20,870 bases of DNA from RGIG7378 sp045588325 (GTDB lineage: Bacteria; Bacillota; Clostridia; RGIG7378). Shown piece after piece: positions 20,384-20,870 of this stretch. A model generated the notes under the pieces. It made no database searches. It saw nothing but the letters and a program-made list of their open reading frames with translations, and was not told where the DNA came from. Positions within the stretch are counted from its first letter, which is position 1. Every line of letters begins with the position of its first letter. The translations under genes and the position numbers were made by a program. The DNA lies in the NCBI GenBank assembly GCA_045588325.1, contig JAZNEA010000042.1, positions 1 to 20,870 on the forward strand, read 5' to 3'.

Positions 20384-20413
20384 TCAAAAAAGCCGCCCTC
20401 ATCGAGAACGGCT
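20384..20413 (-). terminator. Intrinsic terminator of the small membrane protein gene
   Basis: A 10-bp stem (AGCCGTTCTC paired with GAGGGCGGCT, two G-U pairs) with a 3-nt loop is followed by TTTTTT. It lies 27 nt past the stop codon of the 78-residue gene and insulates the atp promoter from it. Confidence 0.9.
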
Positions 20414-20440
20414 CCATTGTCTACTAATAGTACTGTCTGA

Positions 20441-20677
20441 TTACTTAACAACCTTGCAGAACTTAAGAACAGAAAGAACGATACCTACCAAGCAGTAGAT
20501 GTCAACCAATGCTCCAGCAATACCTGTAACAAGTTTAACTACTGGAATGTTAGAAAGAATACCAATGAGTAAGCCAGCAATAGCGCCAACTACCAAGTAA
20601 ATGATAATGTTGATGATCATCGTTGCTACATCATCTGCCTTAAATGCTCTGGGCCAAAACTTCTTAAGAAAATCCAT
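20441..20677 (-). CDS. Small two-helix membrane protein, unknown function
   Basis: This 78-residue protein starts with a short amphipathic stretch (MDFLKKFWPRAFKADD) and then has two membrane helices (about 18-42 and 47-72) separated by a short NIPVVK turn, ending in a basic tail. I recall similar short proteins in clostridial genomes that carry no assigned function. It has a good ribosome binding site (AAGGAG, 8 nt upstream), its own promoter and its own terminator, so it is a single-gene unit and not part of the atp operon. The coding call is firm; no function can be read from the sequence. Confidence 0.82.
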   Translation of the reverse strand: MDFLKKFWPRAFKADDVATMIINIIIYLVVGAIAGLLIGILSNIPVVKLVTGIAGALVDIYCLVGIVLSVLKFCKVVK

Positions 20678-20760
20678 GTCAATATCTCCTTATCTAATAT
20701 GTGAGGAATCCCTCTAATGTATATGTCTGACTAGCTATCCGTAGTCATCACACATGGTCA

Positions 20761-20788
20761 ATTATACAATTATTTCGTTTTTTCGCAA
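20761..20788 (-). promoter_or_regulatory. Probable promoter of the small membrane protein gene
   Basis: A perfect TATAAT (20761-20766) is preceded after 16 nt by TTGCGA (20783-20788). The expected start near 20754 gives a leader of about 77 nt. A TTGACA-like hexamer further upstream is too far from TATAAT to pair with it. Confidence 0.6.
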
Positions 20789-20810
20789 CCAATTGTCAAA
20801 TTATGTCAAT

Positions 20811-20870
20811 TTACATTAGGTTATATACCATGTCAGTGTACTCCTGAAGTCGGATCGTAGCCATGTCGTT
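20811..20870 (-). CDS. C-terminal end of an unidentified gene (cut by the right edge)
   Basis: The minus-strand frame entering from the right edge reads 19 codons, ending IRLQEYTDMVYNLM and a TAA at 20811-20813. The composition looks like real protein and the stop falls just before the next promoter. The fragment is too short to identify, and other frames cannot be excluded. Confidence 0.4.
   Translation of the reverse strand, partial: NDMATIRLQEYTDMVYNLM

Overview
The window reads as chromosomal DNA of a low-to-mid GC Gram-positive bacterium of the class Clostridia. This rests on LPXTG-type sorting signals and sortase-pilus proteins, strong GGAGG ribosome binding sites, a 16S-tRNA-Ile-23S-5S operon, and an F-type ATP synthase operon whose c subunit carries a sodium-type ion site. 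Genus cannot be fixed by eye. Every confident gene lies on the minus strand, so transcription runs from high to low coordinates.

From right to left: (1) at 20811-20870 the last codons of an otherwise missing gene; (2) at 20441-20677 a small two-helix membrane protein with its own promoter and terminator; (3) from 20269 to 12338 one tightly packed operon with atpI, atpB, atpE, atpF, atpH, atpA, atpG, atpD, atpC and then two uracil-DNA glycosylase genes joined by 1-nt gaps or short overlaps. The first glycosylase is a textbook iron-sulfur family 4 enzyme; the second looks like a relative that has lost the cluster cysteines. The operon has one clear sigma-A-type promoter upstream of atpI.

(4) From about 12250 to 6841 lies a complete ribosomal RNA operon: phased A-tracts, a near-consensus promoter, a hairpin-rich leader, 16S, a single tRNA-Ile(GAT), 23S, 5S and a strong terminator. 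Arms flanking 16S and 23S form long processing stems, and both stems contain the same 10-nt module with a G-G mismatch at the same place.

(5) From 6722 to the left edge lies a sortase-pilus operon with its own promoter. It starts with a 1799-residue tip-adhesin-like protein (von Willebrand A domain with large insertions, Cna-B/SpaA-like domains, LPDTG signal). Next is an 83-residue protein that is little more than a signal peptide joined to a sorting signal, with an acidic tail. After a 183-nt structured gap comes a backbone-type pilin, cut by the window edge. The cognate sortase is not in view and would be expected beyond coordinate 1.

The most unusual object is the 83-residue mini sortase substrate: if processed as expected it would leave an 11-residue peptide with no lysine. 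Other points of interest are the duplicated module in the tip adhesin, the sodium signature of the ATP synthase, the paired glycosylases at the end of the atp operon, and the shared rRNA stem module.
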